Of a stretch of 64,000 nt of DNA, positions 63,425 to 64,000 are shown piece by piece. The position numbers and the translations under genes are program-made. Below the pieces are notes generated by a model. The model was not told where the DNA came from and searched no databases. It saw only the letters and a list, made by a program, of their open reading frames with translations. Each line of letters starts with the position of its first letter. Positions within the stretch are counted from its first letter, which is position 1. Source of the stretch: Citrobacter sp. FP75 (GTDB lineage Bacteria; Pseudomonadota; Gammaproteobacteria; Enterobacterales; Enterobacteriaceae); assembly GCF_018342065.1 (NCBI RefSeq), contig NZ_JAFDOE010000005.1:124001-188000 (forward strand). Direction: 5' to 3'.

Positions 63425-64000
<576 letters not shown>

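Overview
The window is ordinary enterobacterial core chromosome. Gene order, protein lengths and REP and ERIC repeats match the Escherichia/Salmonella/Citrobacter group, from ddlB through to the carnitine (cai) genes. Two details fit Citrobacter or Salmonella better than E. coli K-12: a 281-residue AraC, and extra genes between araD and polB and between kefF and yaaU. Citrobacter is my best guess, but it is inference.

Region by region: (1) 1-13220, minus strand: the mra/dcw cell wall and division cluster (mraZ, rsmH, ftsL, ftsI, murE, murF, mraY, murD, ftsW, murG, murC, start of ddlB). Many genes overlap by a few bases. It is transcribed from a promoter with TGGG-type MraZ boxes. (2) 13753-18423, minus: cra, the acetolactate synthase III genes ilvIH, and leuO. 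(3) 19015-23938, plus: the attenuated leucine operon leuLABCD. (4) 23981-27152: setA, the small RNA sgrS with its internal peptide gene sgrT, and divergent sgrR, which together form the sugar-phosphate stress module. (5) 27205-30607, plus: a TPP riboswitch followed by the thiamine ABC transporter thiBPQ. (6) 30654-36738: yabI, then araC divergent from araBAD, with a recognisable AraC/CRP control region. (7) 36782-37690: a small AT-rich accessory pocket with one orphan gene and a decayed reading frame. (8) 37692-43867: SOS-controlled polB, then rapA and rluA; an ERIC element follows, abutting djlA. (9) 44040-51850: djlA divergent from the lptD-surA-pdxA-rsmA-apaG-apaH cluster. (10) 51910-56745, minus: folA, the KefFC potassium efflux system, a small lipoprotein and the MFS transporter yaaU. 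(11) 56845-64000: fixABCX divergent from caiTAB (caiB cut by the window end), with paired CaiF-like sites between them.

The two ends show coupled physiology: all Mur ligases sit next to the FtsI/FtsW septal synthase at one end, and an electron-transfer branch (Fix) is paired with carnitine reduction (Cai) at the other. I found no CRISPR array, prophage, insertion sequence, rRNA or tRNA. The window does not obviously contain a new system. The best leads are the araD-polB accessory pocket, a fully legible riboswitch switch upstream of thiB, paired operator-like repeats in the cai-fix region, and a 12-bp inverted repeat between djlA and lptD.
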